Under the pieces are notes generated by a model that saw nothing but the letters and a program-made list of their open reading frames with translations, did no database searches and was not told where the DNA came from. This document shows positions 1 to 39,329 of a DNA stretch of 64,000 bases, piece after piece. Every line of letters starts with the position of its first letter. Within the stretch, counting starts at the first letter, position 1. Both the position numbers and the translations under genes were made by a program. Source of the DNA: Xiphophorus maculatus. Its lineage: Eukaryota; Chordata; Actinopteri; Cyprinodontiformes; Poeciliidae. Location of the stretch: NCBI RefSeq assembly GCF_002775205.1, contig NC_036445.1:30319453-30383452 (forward strand), given 5' to 3'.

Positions 1-135
1 GCCAAAAATGAAAGGATTTCTCAAACATGTAGGAAAGAATCAAAGCAACTCCCCAGGTATGTTTTTGATGAGAGAATAACATTCTAACCTGATGTAAAAC
101 TCAAAAAAGTCGATTTTACATGACTGTCCCTTTAA
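1..135 (+). mobile_element. piggyBac-like MITE family, partial copy 1
   Basis: Homologous to the reverse complement of the full copy at 40305-40908. It ends in tacatgactgtcccttta with TTAA at 132-135. It is cut by the window edge or 5' truncated. Confidence 0.6.
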
Positions 136-918
136 TTCAGCCACATTGAAGGATTTTCCAGCATGTTTTTTTTTTTGTTCCAACAGTTAATAGTCTGGAC
201 AGATGAGTAAAGGAACATAATTATGCAAACATGGAAAAACTTCTTTGAATGTCTCAGCTTTGTATTCCTCTGTTGACACCCCCTAAACCCCCCCTCCACA
301 CACACACACACACACACACCACTGGGATATTATTTCCTAATGGTAAATAGTAGCTTCTGTTAGACCCAATTTATCTGTGCAACAGATGCAGGAGGGCAGG
401 GGCATGCGGAGTATGGGAACAAATAACAGCTGATAAGAGTGGGCGGAGGAGTGTGTGGAGTTTATGTGTGTGAGCTTCTCATTTTTTATGGACTGGTGTG
501 CGTTTGTGTGTATATGTAGAGGACAAGCGCTTGTTCTTGCAGGAACTATCCAGCCCCCCAATAGTGGAATGTGTTTGCTTCACACACGCCAACAAAACGT
601 GCAGGCATATTTTCACACTCCTACACATATGCATGTACACACACATCCAGTTTCACTTATCTTTATTTTGCTGGCTCAGATCAGCATTATACTGCAGGGA
701 GAGATTAAAGCTGTCATACCCAAACATTAAATCATTTACAATAAACACTTGACTGGAGGAGGAAAAGTTTAGAGGCAAAGTAAATGAGGCATGGTTATTT
801 ACTGCAATGGCTTGATATTGTTGAGAAAAAACAACATAGAACAAACCAGATACCTGACAGACAATTCGAGCTAGCCTTCTTACAAAATGGTGTAAACTCT
901 ACCCTCCTTTTATTAATC

Positions 919-5080
<4,162 letters not shown>

Positions 5081-5095
5081 TCAAACTAATCAGAT

Positions 5096-5957
5096 TTTTT
5101 TTTCTTTCGAAAAATTTTTATTGTTACTGTAAACATTTAAAAACATTACATTGTTGCAATTATTCAGAAATTTCTAAAAACTTACAAATTCATCAATTTA
5201 GGCTAAAAGAAGCTAAGAACAAGAATTATAAAATACAAAATCTCTGTGTGTTAAAAGTTGAGCAGGACCGGGGTGACTCCCTCCCAAGTCCGGAGCCGTC
5301 CCGTCCTTCCAGACAGCGCTTGGTGCTCAGAGGGGATCCCGCCCTAAAGCTCCTTCCCTCCTGCCTCACCCGGAGAGCCAGGCCGCCGCTGCTTGGACCT
5401 CTGCTCGTGGAGCGCCGGCTCCTTCGTCCACGGAGGCGCAGGCGATTCTTCTTGGTGGCTGTGTCCTTGGCGCGCCACCTGCAGCCCTTGATGTTCCTCT
5501 TTTGCTGCTGCCATCCGGATCACAGCCACGGGGGGCATCTGCCTGCGCCTGCTCACCAGCAAGTTTCTGGAGGTCCAAGTGGCGTTTTTGATGGTGGCTG
5601 GGGTGAGCCACATCTCAGCGAAGTCTTTTTTAGTCATTTTCTGCTGGCTCACCCCGTACAGCACTAACTGTGCATGGAGGACCTCCCTTGCTGGCAAGTA
5701 TGGGAATTGCAAGGAGCCGGCCTTCGCCCACAGGTCCACAGCAGCGCTGCACTCCCACAGCAGGGGCCTCACCGACTCCGGCGCGCCACAACCGGGTCGG
5801 GGGCAGATGGACGTTGCAGACATGCCGCGGGAGTGCATAACGGCTCTGACCGGCAGGATCCCATGAGCCACCATCCATGACAGGTCCTGGAGTCTGTTTG
5901 GAAGGACGGGATGGCTCACGTTGCGCCAAACGGTGGAGGCGTCTCCATACAGACTAA
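5096..5957 (-). mobile_element. 5'-truncated Tx1/L1-like LINE insertion
   Basis: On the minus strand the sequence runs through an open C-terminal ORF2 segment (5957 to 5344), an AT-rich 3' tail and a T-run at 5094-5102 on + (the poly(A) tail). The ORF contains VWRNVSHPVLPNRLQDLSW and a Cys-rich end (CPRPGCGAPESVRPLLWEC), as at the C-terminus of fish Tx1-type ORF2 proteins. The identical 15-mer tcaaactaatcagat flanks it at 5081-5095 and 5958-5972, a perfect target-site duplication. The intact frame and perfect duplication suggest a fairly recent insertion. The clade assignment is from memory. Confidence 0.85.
5344..5957 (-). pseudogene. LINE ORF2 C-terminal fragment
   Basis: About 204 codons remain open in the truncated LINE. 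The start is lost, because the 5' truncation enters the frame mid-protein and the apparent first Met lies in flanking DNA. No reverse-transcriptase or endonuclease motif remains, so it is dead as an element. It is not a host gene. Confidence 0.8.
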
Positions 5958-6254
5958 TCAAACTAATCAGATCATTCTTCCTCTAAATGATGATGCGAGG
6001 GAACTCGTCAGGTTTGTATTTGCCGTCCAAAGCCCCATTTGTACTCTCTGACTGAGATTTATTACTATGGTGAGTCTTCAGAGGCATGCTGTGTTCAGTT
6101 TCAATAGTTTCATAAAACTGGCTTTGGGCAGCTGTGGATCTTGCCACGTGATATTCATGTAGGAATGTGCAGAAAATGTTATATGTAAAAGACCAGCAAG
6201 ACCCTGGTCTCTATCAGAGAATATGAACTTTATGTATCAGTGGAGATACAGTAC

Positions 6255-7165
6255 GTACAGTGCCTATAGCAAGTATTCACCTCTTTGAATGTTTAACTAT
6301 GTTTCCTGCTTTTACAAATCAGTCAAGATCAACAAAATGTGGCTTTTCTGACAAAAAAGATGACACAAAACTCCTCTGAAGTCAAAGTGAAAACTGATTT
6401 CTACAAAATAAGCACAAGTTAAAAAACCCTGACCCTAGTCTGGCAATGAGTGAAATGGAGATCAGCTGAGTGCAGTGTCTCCAGTGACTGTAGTTTAAAT
6501 CCTGCTGGTTCTGGAGGGTCCATACTCTGGTTCATCTGGGGCTCCGTGCTGAAGGGGGTAAATATTTATGCAATCATTTATGTGTTGCCACAAGGTTAAT
6601 TTCGCTGATTTTACTCGTGTGTTTGAAGAGGAAAATAAGAATTTCCACAGCACTCCGTTGTAAAGATGTAAAACAAAAATTTATTCCACCGTTTTTTGCG
6701 CCATCCTTTACAAGAGGAACCAAATTCCTAAAAACCTCCACAAAACAAAACTACGGTTGAAAAACCGTGTGGCTCTGTCAATTTTACTTGCAGCACCTTG
6801 CCTTCTCTCTGCTCTCCTCTAACCTTCGTTAAGGCTCCAGCGCGGCACACCTTATTTACATAAATTGCCAAATGGCCAATTAAGTTATAAAGCATAAAAT
6901 TAAACACTCATTCACAATAAAACATTATGAAATTAGCTACATGCAATATAATGATACCTAAACCGAATATTTTGTTCATTAACTTGGCCTCCACAATTTA
7001 TTTTACGTAAAATATGTTTATTTAATTATTATTTTGTAGAAATTAGACTTTATTGTTTTGTTTTGTTTTGATTTTACTAAAAAATGCCACATTTTGTTGC
7101 CAATGATTGATTTATAAAAGCAGCAAAAAGGCGGGAATACTTTTAATAGATACTGTGCAGCAGAG
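6255..7165. mobile_element. Tc1/mariner-like non-autonomous element, degraded
   Basis: The left end reads acagtgcctatagcaagtat. The right end, reverse complemented, begins acagtatctattaaaagtat. Both resemble the widespread fish mariner-type terminus. The interior has no transposase frame and includes an AT-rich part (6840-7060) that may be a secondary insertion. Confidence 0.6.
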
Positions 7166-9309
7166 TAAAATCATTCCAAAGTAGCGCAGCATATTAACCG
7201 TGCATTCATCAGCTTTTAGTCAGTTTTTAACAGCTGCCCCGGGCTTACCCAAAGTCCCTGTCTTTGTGCATCACACACACAGTTTCTTGTTTAGTACATC
7301 TTTTATTCAGCTGAAATGTCACAGGGTGTGAGCAGTGGGTGTGGCGTGGCTGCGGAGGTCAGACTGAGGGAGCAGAGGTCAGCTCAGTCTGATGAAGTGG
7401 CTGATTGTGCTGTGGGATTTTAACGCTGAATATCAGTAACAACAGGATTTTTAGAAGCAGTCAGAAGTCAGGGTTCAGATGAGCTCCGTCTGCAGAGCTT
7501 TGTACTGTTCCTCACACGGAAACTTTAATCACATTTTTTTTCAGTGCAACCGGAGTTGTTGGCTTCCCAGAAAAGCTGGAATTCTGAAAAAAAAAAAAAA
7601 AACAAATCCCAGCGGACAGGTCAACTCCTGGTGTTATCTGTCTTTTCAACTCGAAATTATTCTTTGGTGTTTTGTCCAAATTTTATGTACTTGATAAATC
7701 AAATGTTTACTAAAAGAAAAGTGAGAAAAGAAACTCTTACTTTGTGTTATTAGGATTGATGTACGATGGGCCATTAATGAAAGAACAAGGAGTACATTTC
7801 CTTAAAAAATCTCAGAAACTTTGAGCTTAATCTCAGCAATTTTATAGAAAAAACAAGGAAATCTCTGAGTATGAAAAATGGACATTTTGCCAGAAAAGAA
7901 GTCAGAAATTTTCTAGAACAAATTCTTTTGTTCCTATCTACATCTGTTCTAATACAACATGGTATTGATGTCAGCAGATTGCGCTGAATCTTTCATGTTA
8001 CTGGCTTCAGCATACTTTCAAAATGAACAACTATCACCACCTGCAGGCGCTGAGTCTTCAATACATGCAGGCACCAAGCAACATGCCAAAAATACAAAAA
8101 ACATCAGATAGGTTTAAAAAAACTTTTTACAGTTATATAAAAAAGTGAATATGGATTTGAATGAAACTGGTATATCAGAATAAAGGTACCTTTTAAAATG
8201 ATAACCTTTATACAGGTATTACACATATATTCATATTTTTCATTAAGTAAACATTTCTGTAGTAGAATAGTTTTTTGTATTGGTCTGATGTAATACTCTC
8301 ATTTTAATTGTCATGTTTTTATTAGATGTCAGTGAAACATTATCATAATTAATATAAATAAAGGCTTTAAGACATCCATCTGTGTGTAATTAATAATTAG
8401 AAATATTTGTTGTGTTTCAGTTAGTGATAAAGTTCCTAAATGAACTTTTTATTAATATTCTAACCTTTTGAAAAACTCTATATGCTTCAATAAGACAAAA
8501 GGATACTAGTATAATTTATTAACTACCATTTTGTTATAGCAGTTCTTAGCAGTTTAGCTAAGAACCAATAATCACTGTCCAAACCAAAACTAAATACTGA
8601 ACCTTCATTGCAAATACAAAGTTATTTTCACCTGCACATCCTCACTTTTACTACAGATAACACAGACCTGCCTGAAAGTGTTCATGTCTGATTCCACTCT
8701 GCAGCAGCCCCAACTTCACCATGACAACGAAGCAACTCATCAGCTTTCTCTTCCTCAATTTCCCAAATGAATCATTAAACCATTAAAAGACAAATGAATG
8801 CAATAAAAATCCTTTGTTATATATTTCAAACTCAGTTAATTACAACATGTCATGGCTGAGGGCTTGCTGCTTGTTTTGTTGTTTTTTTTTTTTGTTTGTT
8901 TTTTTGTAAGGCTTTATAGATGATAAATGTATTTATTGTCTTTAAACATGTGCATTAACGAGATTAATTAAGGTTACGATCTAAAAGGAAAAACTATAAC
9001 TCTATGCTGCCATCTACTGGCCTTACTGATGTATTTCTGGTTGTCAATATCACTGATAATTTGCAGTGATATTAATTTGTCCCCACTTTTCACTATCACC
9101 AAAAAAACTGTAGGTGGCAGTATGGCATTTTAAAACCCATTAAACCCATTTTAAAAAATGAGATACTATGGAAGTCTGTGGTTGGTAGTTAAATGACTCT
9201 GCCTTTCATTGTTCGTTAGAACTCTGAACATTTAACTTTTTAGCTCAAAAAGGATTCAAGTCTCTCCTGCTTTGTCTATTTAATCAGAGGTTATCAGTGA
9301 TCCTCCAAT
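7166..9309. other. Intergenic, no gene seen
   Basis: AT-rich, with short poly-A and poly-T runs (7584-7602, 8881-8906). No coding, RNA or clear repeat feature. Confidence 0.6.
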
Positions 9310-9875
9310 CACATTTCAAGCCACATAGTGCCATTTTATAGCATTATCAAGTAACTATATTACCTTCAGTTGTTATAAAATGATTAAATATAACTTAAAA
9401 GGAAGTTGACTTTGAAACATAACACCTTGAAATTGGGTCTCTGTTTCTTTAAAAAAAACTCCTGCTCTTTCAGAAACTCAGGATGTCATCACAACATGGC
9501 TCCTCTATTTGACTATTTTTGCACTGAGGAGTAGCTCCTATAATGAGCTCAGCAGGTGCACAGTTCCACCAGGTGTTTGCTAATTGCTGCTAACTAGTTT
9601 GAAGGAGCTAAGTGGGGGAATCACTGGGGAGAGCTGCTCTGTGAGGCGGAAGATTGGAAACTGCAGCTACAAGGTGGAGCTGAATCTGGAAGGCGGGGCT
9701 AGGCCCACCCAGGCGTTTTGAACAGCTGGTTGCCATGGGAGATTAAAGAATTTCTCAAACATTGATGAAAGAATCAAAGCAGCACTATGGGTATGTTTTT
9801 GATGATGGAATAACATTATAACAGCACATAAATAAAAAAAAAAAATCAGCTTTACATAACACTGCCTGCAGTTTA
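9310..9875 (+). mobile_element. piggyBac-like MITE family, copy 2
   Basis: Same family as 40305-40908 but in the opposite orientation. Shared blocks include caaggtgttaaattggg-type sequence near 9425, tcctataatgagctcagcag near 9537, and gggagattaaagaatttctc near 9737. It has TTAA at 9872-9875 and the outer end is diverged. Confidence 0.6.
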
Positions 9876-10554
9876 ATACTGCAGTAGTTAAGCATTGATC
9901 CGTTGCTGCTTTGTTATGACGCGCTGAGCGGCTAACGTTGTACCTGTTGATTGCGTGTAAAGTCAATCCCAGAGATCTTCTTTGTTGTTCAAATTCCGAA
10001 CTTATTCCAGTCAGATTGTGAACAAAATCCAATTATTCCAGGATACACAGCAACAGAGTTAACAATGACTCCGCCACAGCAGTCAAAAACTTGTATGCTT
10101 CCGGGTTCAACTACCTTCCTGTCAACTACCTGTCACCTGTGGGCTGATATACTGGAGGCCACCACAGCCCCATGTAGTGACCAAACCCAGAATACTCATA
10201 TTTGGCTCCTATCTGCCCTTTTAACGTTGCCAAAAGCAGAACTGTGATTTCAAATCTTATATATTTTCTACAACACTTAAAAAAAAAGTTTGTTGCTGCA
10301 TTTGGCGTCACTTATTTTAAAGTGTCAGGATTGTTATGAAAGATTTTAACTGGAGTAAGAAACATAAGGTTTTTTTCTTATTTTCTTCCTTTTTCTGGAA
10401 CCAGAACCACGCAGCTGAACTTTAACTTAAGGAACATTTAGAAAGTTTACTCAGCAAACTAATAACTACAGACGCAGAGGAGATGATGCTCTGTTAGTTT
10501 TCACTGCTGTCATTAATCATCACCGTCAGAAGCAGAAAGGCTCTGACTGGTTGA

Positions 10555-10671
10555 ATTTGTCTCCTACTGCTCACCTGCTGGCTGTAGCGCTGCTGCTGTG
10601 GACTGGGAGAAGCTTCAGGAGGCAGAGAGAGGGGCAGAGTGTGATCAGATTTCACTCCAAGCCGCGCTCCT

Positions 10672-10727
<56 letters not shown>

Positions 10728-11003
10728 CCTTTTACTCTCAAATCCGGCTCCGAAGACGCTTTTCAGCGCGATGATCCCCAGGGAGCAGAGAGCCACGGCT
10801 CCTGTCTGCAACCTGTGGCTGCATGACGCTCTCTGCTAGCAGACAGCAGAAGACCAGCTGCTGTGATTATCCCGCCGTTTCCTGCTGGAAGAGCCGCACC
10901 GCCGCTTCACGGAGATCCGGGGATACCCTTCAGCTCCTGGGATGGGTCTGGGATAAGTCAGCTCTCTTCCGGAAAGGAATGCTTCCGATCAGGGACAGCA
11001 AAC

Positions 11004-11006
<3 letters not shown>
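10555..11006 (+). promoter_or_regulatory. gask1a: Putative GASK1A promoter and first exon (5' UTR plus start codon)
   Basis: This stretch is relatively GC-rich for the region, carries a CA microsatellite at 10674-10723, and ends in ATG immediately followed by the strong donor gtaagag (11007). Joining this ATG to the acceptor at 21727 opens the GASK1A frame with no stop. The transcription start cannot be placed. Upstream ATGs at 10771, 10823, 10942 and 10979 would be upstream start codons if they are transcribed. Confidence 0.6.
10674..10723. repeat. (CA)n microsatellite in putative GASK1A 5' UTR
   Basis: About 25 CA units, uninterrupted, within the putative first exon. Confidence 0.95.
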
Positions 11007-33690
<22,684 letters not shown>

Positions 33691-34009
33691 CTCGGCTGGA
33701 CCGAGCAAACTGGAATAGGAAGCTGAACTCATGTCTATGAATATGACATCATTTCCTCAATGTGACCAAAGGTTGACGACTGTGGAGAACAACAGACCAA
33801 ATTCAGTTTGGCTTTAAGTCAGTTTAGCACCAATATAAACATATCATCTCACAAAAAAGTCGACTAAATTCAATTATGCGTTTCAGTTCATTCTAATTAT
33901 CAAACAATGCAGTTCAATTCAGTTTTATTATTCAAATTACTCTAAAAAGTTTTCAATCTAAAGAAATCCAGTGGATTGCTTCGAGTCACTCACTGTGTTT
34001 CCATTCATC

Positions 34010-34880
34010 AGATAAACCACAATTTAGCAATTACGGTGTCCATTAAGTAAAAAACTCAGTTAAAATCACACATGAATAAGTTTGTTCACGTGATAACTCA
34101 TTAACAAACATGCAGCGTCGTCATCGTCTAACCACTTACTGTGGTCTTCGTTGTTTGCACCAGCGGCAAAATCCGGTTGTGTGACGCAAAAAAAGTGTTT
34201 CGATTGCAGATTTGCCAGTTAAGCCAATTGTGATACAACCAAAAAGAACAAACGCCTCATCCTAGCATCAAAACTTCCAAAAAACGAGTTTTTTTCAAAA
34301 TCGGTGTGTTTTCATTAATCAAACTTATTTCTAAATTGTCAAATTGCACAATTTTATGGTTAGTAGAAATACAGCCGCATTTCCATTTAACATTTGGAAA
34401 GTAAATTTGCTTAGTGGAAACATGCTAATTTTGGGAAAAAATACAAACACATTTATTGATAAAAACCTTCTGCTCTAGCTGTATTAAAATTAGTGTGTTT
34501 CGCAAAACTGCAAGAGAAACAGTTTTTCTGCATCACACATGTCACAACCAGATCCAGATGTTGCCACTGGTGCAAACCATGAAGTAGACAACGACAGTCC
34601 AAACGAAAAAAGTCCAAATCCAAAATAAAAACTCATAACGAAACCAGCTGGTGGCAGTAACTAGATATGAATGAGAGCTGGCATATTTAAGCAGACGAGC
34701 TGATTAATAAACAAGTGCAGGGTTTCCCCCTGTGTATTGTAGGCCTGGCGGCCCACCATGCTGACAGGAAGAAGTTGGCTGCATGTTTTTAATGACTTAT
34801 CGCGTCACCAAACTTATTCACGTGTGATTTCAGTTGCGTTTCTTATTCAATAAAAACATTGCAATTGCGAAATTGCGGGG
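34010..34880. mobile_element. Fold-back (long inverted repeat) element
   Basis: The left arm (about 34010-34260) matches the reverse complement of two right-arm blocks (about 34480-34598 and 34770-34880). Shared strings include cacatgaataagtttg/cacgtgaataagtttg, aacatgcagc and ttgtttgcaccag-type sequence. The right arm is split by repeat D. Confidence 0.6.
34598..34770 (+). repeat. Direct repeat D, copy 2, inserted in a fold-back element
   Basis: Copy of 31028-31165 plus a hAT-like tail (cagggtttccccctgtgtat). It interrupts the right arm of the inverted-repeat element at 34010-34880. Confidence 0.65.
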
Positions 34881-37800
34881 TGGGGGGTTTATATCGACAA
34901 AGTTTTGTGCATATTTGGAAAAATCCCTTACTTAACAGTGTGAACGGCTGTCTGCCACAGTTGACTGGGGGTTTGAGAAGACAGAACTAAGAACACTAAG
35001 AAAGAAACAGATGAGCTGATCCAGGTGTGCTTTTCATGTTAAAGAAAAGTAAAAAGGTAATGGCAGTAGTAGCTCCTTTAGTGGTTTCATCAAGGAGAGG
35101 AAAATATTTTACAGATAAGCTTTTAAAGCCTTTAGAGGCTTTTTGACAAAAGCTCTGATCACAGCTTTGTCCATGACAGAGACAGGCTTTAACAACAATA
35201 ACAGAGTTTGTTTAGGCAGTAGCTCCTTTGGTTGCTTTTTGTAGAAGACAGACAAGGTCAACCTCTGAAAGACATGGTCAAGAGCATCATCTATAAAAGA
35301 AGGTGAAGTTATTGGCAGTAACTGATGTGGCACAGCTAAGCAGATCAGGCCAGATGTAGCTTCTACAAAAAGAGAACATAAAGTTGAAATAACAGTAAAA
35401 AATAAACAAAGACCCATTACATCCAGTTCACAGATATCCCCCTTTCTGCATGTATTTATCTATTTATTGTGTTGTGCTGGAGGCAGCCAGTGTCTGGCTT
35501 GGATGCCTGTTTTTATGAGATAAGCTTTTAATCAAAGGATTAAAAATGGCTGTCAGAAAATTGTTTCTGGACCAAATCCCAGCAGCTTTGGGATGAAGAC
35601 GGACCCAAATGTGAATTTTTTTTACATTTTCTTTTTTCTTTTCTGTGTTAAAATGCACAGCATTGCACAAAGCCATAATTGAAAAATAATAAACAAATAA
35701 ATAAATAAGCGACTGGCTAAAAATTTAGTTGTTAAGAGAGTGAATGAAGCAAAGGCATTTTTTGTCAGAATTACACTTTCTGTTCTAAGTGTAATTCTAA
35801 AGATGAACTGTCACACAACCTTTTTTTAAATATCATGTACTAATAAAAAGTCCAGATTGATTTTTTTTTTTTAAACTCAGATTAAAAATTCCAGTCATTC
35901 TCCAGTTTATGGCTTAGTGATATTTTCTGTGTCATCTCTGAATAAATGCTCTGAATGAGGTCTAGTAAAACGTGTCCTCCTTTCTATATCCCCTGATGAT
36001 ACGCTTTACTCTAATATTTTGGCTCCTTTTTTAATTTGTGTAACCACTCTTAGTTAATGGCTGCTGCTGGCAGTGCATATTACATTTGGCTCATTAAAAC
36101 CCATCTGGATGATGTCATCGCTGCATTCATACGGCCTTTGTGCTGTGAGGTTCTTGTGAGCACAGAGAGAAAAATAAAAACAGAAACAGGATGTGAAGTA
36201 GAACTAAAGCCTGATGGGATTTGATGTCATTTTACTATTTGGTTGATTCTGACTGACGTACTTGAGACACTAAGGAGCAAAATCTTAGAGCCTTTCTAGG
36301 ATTACAACACGGTTACTTTATCCCAAGGACTAAACAGAGCAACACAGGGTAAAATGGTGTGGTGTATGCAGCTCTGGGTCAGAACAGTCAGGTGTCGGTT
36401 CAGGACTCAGCAGTTCAGCTACGTCTCAAGGACAAGGAGTTCATGACGGTACAGTCTCCATGTTGTTTGAAAGAGGAGTGAAAGAAGCCATCTTCGTTAC
36501 ATATGAACACCCCACATTTAACAGATCAGGCAGCTTCACCAATTTATTTCTTTACTTAAATTAAATTCCATTTATTTTTGTCACGCCGGCTTGGTTCACC
36601 ACATACATCGTCACAAGGGACTGTACAGAAAAAGGCAATTCAATCCGTTCATATCAAGTCAGATTTGAAGTATGTGGGATGAAAAAGTGTTTGCCCCATC
36701 TTCACTTCCTTTTTTTATTTTTGCATGTTTGTCACTCTTCAGTGCTTTAAAACATCAAACCAATTTAAATATTAGTCAAAGATAATAAAATGTCTTCATT
36801 TGAAAACAAGATCCAGTTTTCAAATGAAGGTGTTTGTTATTAAGGGCAAAAATGACATTTGTGAAGAATTATTTTCTTCTTGCACAATTGAAAAAGAAAA
36901 TAATGGAAATATGTCACAACAAAAAAGTTGGAGAAAACAGCTATGTGTATATTAGTTATTTATATTCTTTTAGCATCGTAGAAACATAAAAAAACACGGC
37001 AGATCAAGTTACTGGGATTTTAAAACCTATTATCTGTTCTCTGTTGAACTGGAAGCTGGTGTAGAGATTTTAAGATGAGTGATGTTCAAACTTCTTGCTG
37101 CAGTGTTCTGCATGAACTGAAGTTAGTTATATGACTGGAGATTCCAGCAAAAAGATGCTCTGACCCACTGGTAGCTGTGAACCTACAGCTACCAGCTGGA
37201 ACCTTCCAGAATGAACTTTACGTGCTTTTGTCCTGCACAATCTGCAGAAGTTAGTCTAACCTTTAACACAGATCAGAGACAAATACAGAGACACAAGGAG
37301 GCTTTAGTCACAGTTCAAAGAACTGATATGTGTGTGTGCGGGGGTGGGGGGCTGCGTGTGTGTGTTTGTGTGCCTGAGGTTATGACTGGTGGAGAAAGCT
37401 ATGAGAGGAAAGAAGGAGAGAGTCGATGATACAAAACCCTGACTTCAGACTTTAACGGATTAACCTCGGAGCTCCCAGCTGTCTCTGAGAAAAAAAACTG
37501 CAAGCTGACTTCTGGAGGGCCGTGATGGAGGGAGTTAGAGCAGCGGCCCAGCACAAACGCTAACACGTCCTGCACGAACGTCACATCAGCAACACCTTCA
37601 GCGGTTCACCAGAGATCTGACCTCCTTTAAAATACTGCTGCACTGATGATGTGAAGAAGTCAATCACAGGTGAGAAATGAGTGTTTGTCAGGCAGCATCT
37701 GAAGGTCACCTCATGCGTGTGGGCACTCACACACGCGTACACACAACTCCCCTGAAACAGCAGGAGAGACCTGCCTTCTGTTCCTGTAGTATTGAGTTTT

Positions 37801-38959
37801 CCTGGTGTGGAATGCTGGAGAGCAGAACTTCCCTATGGCTCCGCTGGAGTTAGTTGTGTGTGAAATATGAGTGACATGGTCAGAGAGCTGGTGTGTATCG
37901 ACCTGAGAGTTCTTGAGGGGAAACCCACTTCTTACATCCTCAATATGGATGCTTTCTTTGAGAAGTTGTGTCTTGTTTTGGCATCCTCCTTCTCTGCTTC
38001 CAAGATGTCGAGCCAATCATCACTCAGCAGTGACCGACTTAATGACAGTGAAACTGCCTTTTTAGCTACATGACCTCCATACACAATGTCTGGTTGTGAA
38101 GGCTTAAATGTGTGTGTGTGTATGCTCTGTCTTCTCAAACCCCTGGTCAGCCATGGCAGATGGCTGCTCACACTCAACCTGGTTCTGGTTCTGCTGGAGA
38201 TTTCTTCCTGTTAAAAGGAAGTTTCCCCTTTCCACTTTTGCTACATGCATGGACAGTGTGAGGAATTGCTGGGTTTCCTTAAGTAACTTTCCAACTATTT
38301 GAATTATGATCTGATCTTGGGTGTATTTGTTTAATGAGTAGGATTGAACTGGAATAATGTAGCTGACTTTGAAACCATCTGTATTAGATTTACTTTTGCA
38401 TATAAATTTGATCTTATGGGGCCTTGAAAGTAGCTTGGAACAACATCTGTTTTAAATTGGTGGTATGAAAAAACTGAGTTGAATGTGTAAAAAAATATTA
38501 GTACACTGAGAAAAGCATACACAACCAAATCATTACCTGTTTACTTTAAGCTGCATTTGTAAGTAAAACATTTGAAGTAATGCTGTATTTTCCCAAAGTC
38601 TTTTTTTTAAATTGCCAACCAGTTTTCACAGTGCATGCCTTAGCAGACGGATACTTATGAAAAATTCATTACAATAAAAAGAGTGGGGAGCAGCAGCCAA
38701 TTCATTGTCATTATATATTAAATCTAAATTGAATTCAGTAATAAATGTCTCATTTCAGTTAACAGCGGTATCGCCTGTCACATGTTCTGACGCCTAAGCA
38801 GAAGGGGGCGCTAAAGCAATAATAATGAGACACTTATATTTGTATATCTAGAGATTTATAAGTAGTTTTTATTCAAATTTGTAAATTCAGTAAACAGTTC
38901 ACATAATTGTAAATACTGGCTGCTGTTTCTGACTGACAGGTAATTAAAAAGAGGGGAAA
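34881..38959. other. Intergenic between GASK1A and POMGNT2
   Basis: No recognisable gene. A 102-codon minus-strand frame (35417-35109) starts with a hydrophobic stretch, but nothing supports it. The mariner-type fragment at 36675-36870 is listed separately. Confidence 0.5.
36675..36870. mobile_element. Tc1/mariner-like MITE fragment
   Basis: The sequence gatgaaaaagtgtttgccc and the stretch atttaaatattagtcaaaga are characteristic, as I recall, of a common fish mariner-type MITE. Its other end is missing. Confidence 0.45.
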
Positions 38960-39329
38960 GAAATTTTTGAAGGCCCACCCTCTCCAGCGGAGTTACTTCC
39001 GCTTCCTGCGGAGCTCCGCGAGAGTCTGCAGTCAGACTCCTCTCTCTCCTCCGAGCGGCTCCACTGCCTGTGTTTCTGTCTCTGTCTCCCTCTCTGTCCC
39101 CCTGACAGCCCGCCCGGCCGGGACCATAACCAGACACGGTGAGGTGGGGGGATTCTCTATAACGGAACAAGCCGGTGTTTCCTCCGTTTCCACCGGGTGC
39201 TCCTGTCTCCGGATTGGGGCTCCGGACTGGCGAGCTGATGATGCCTGAATGAGCTAACCTCCGGACTGTCCTCACAGAGCCGCACAGGCAACGTCGTCAC
39301 TGGGACTGGGACTGTTAGTGGGACTGCAG
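38960..39329 (+). promoter_or_regulatory. pomgnt2: Probable POMGNT2 promoter and non-coding first exon
   Basis: This GC- and CpG-rich island in AT-rich surroundings ends in ctgcag followed by a consensus donor (gtaagag, from 39330). A second possible donor lies near 39139 (gtgagg). The next good acceptor ahead of a gene on this strand is the POMGNT2 one at 47546, which implies an 8.2-kb first intron. The TSS and exon start are not determinable; the link to POMGNT2 is inferred from position. Confidence 0.55.

Noticed and set aside
10551..10826. 91-codon frame upstream of GASK1A
   Set aside because: It starts at a non-ATG codon and runs through the CA repeat; it is in the putative 5' UTR.
35109..35417. 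102-codon minus-strand frame with a hydrophobic start
   Set aside because: No recognisable motif, no splice context and no codon evidence; length alone is not convincing.
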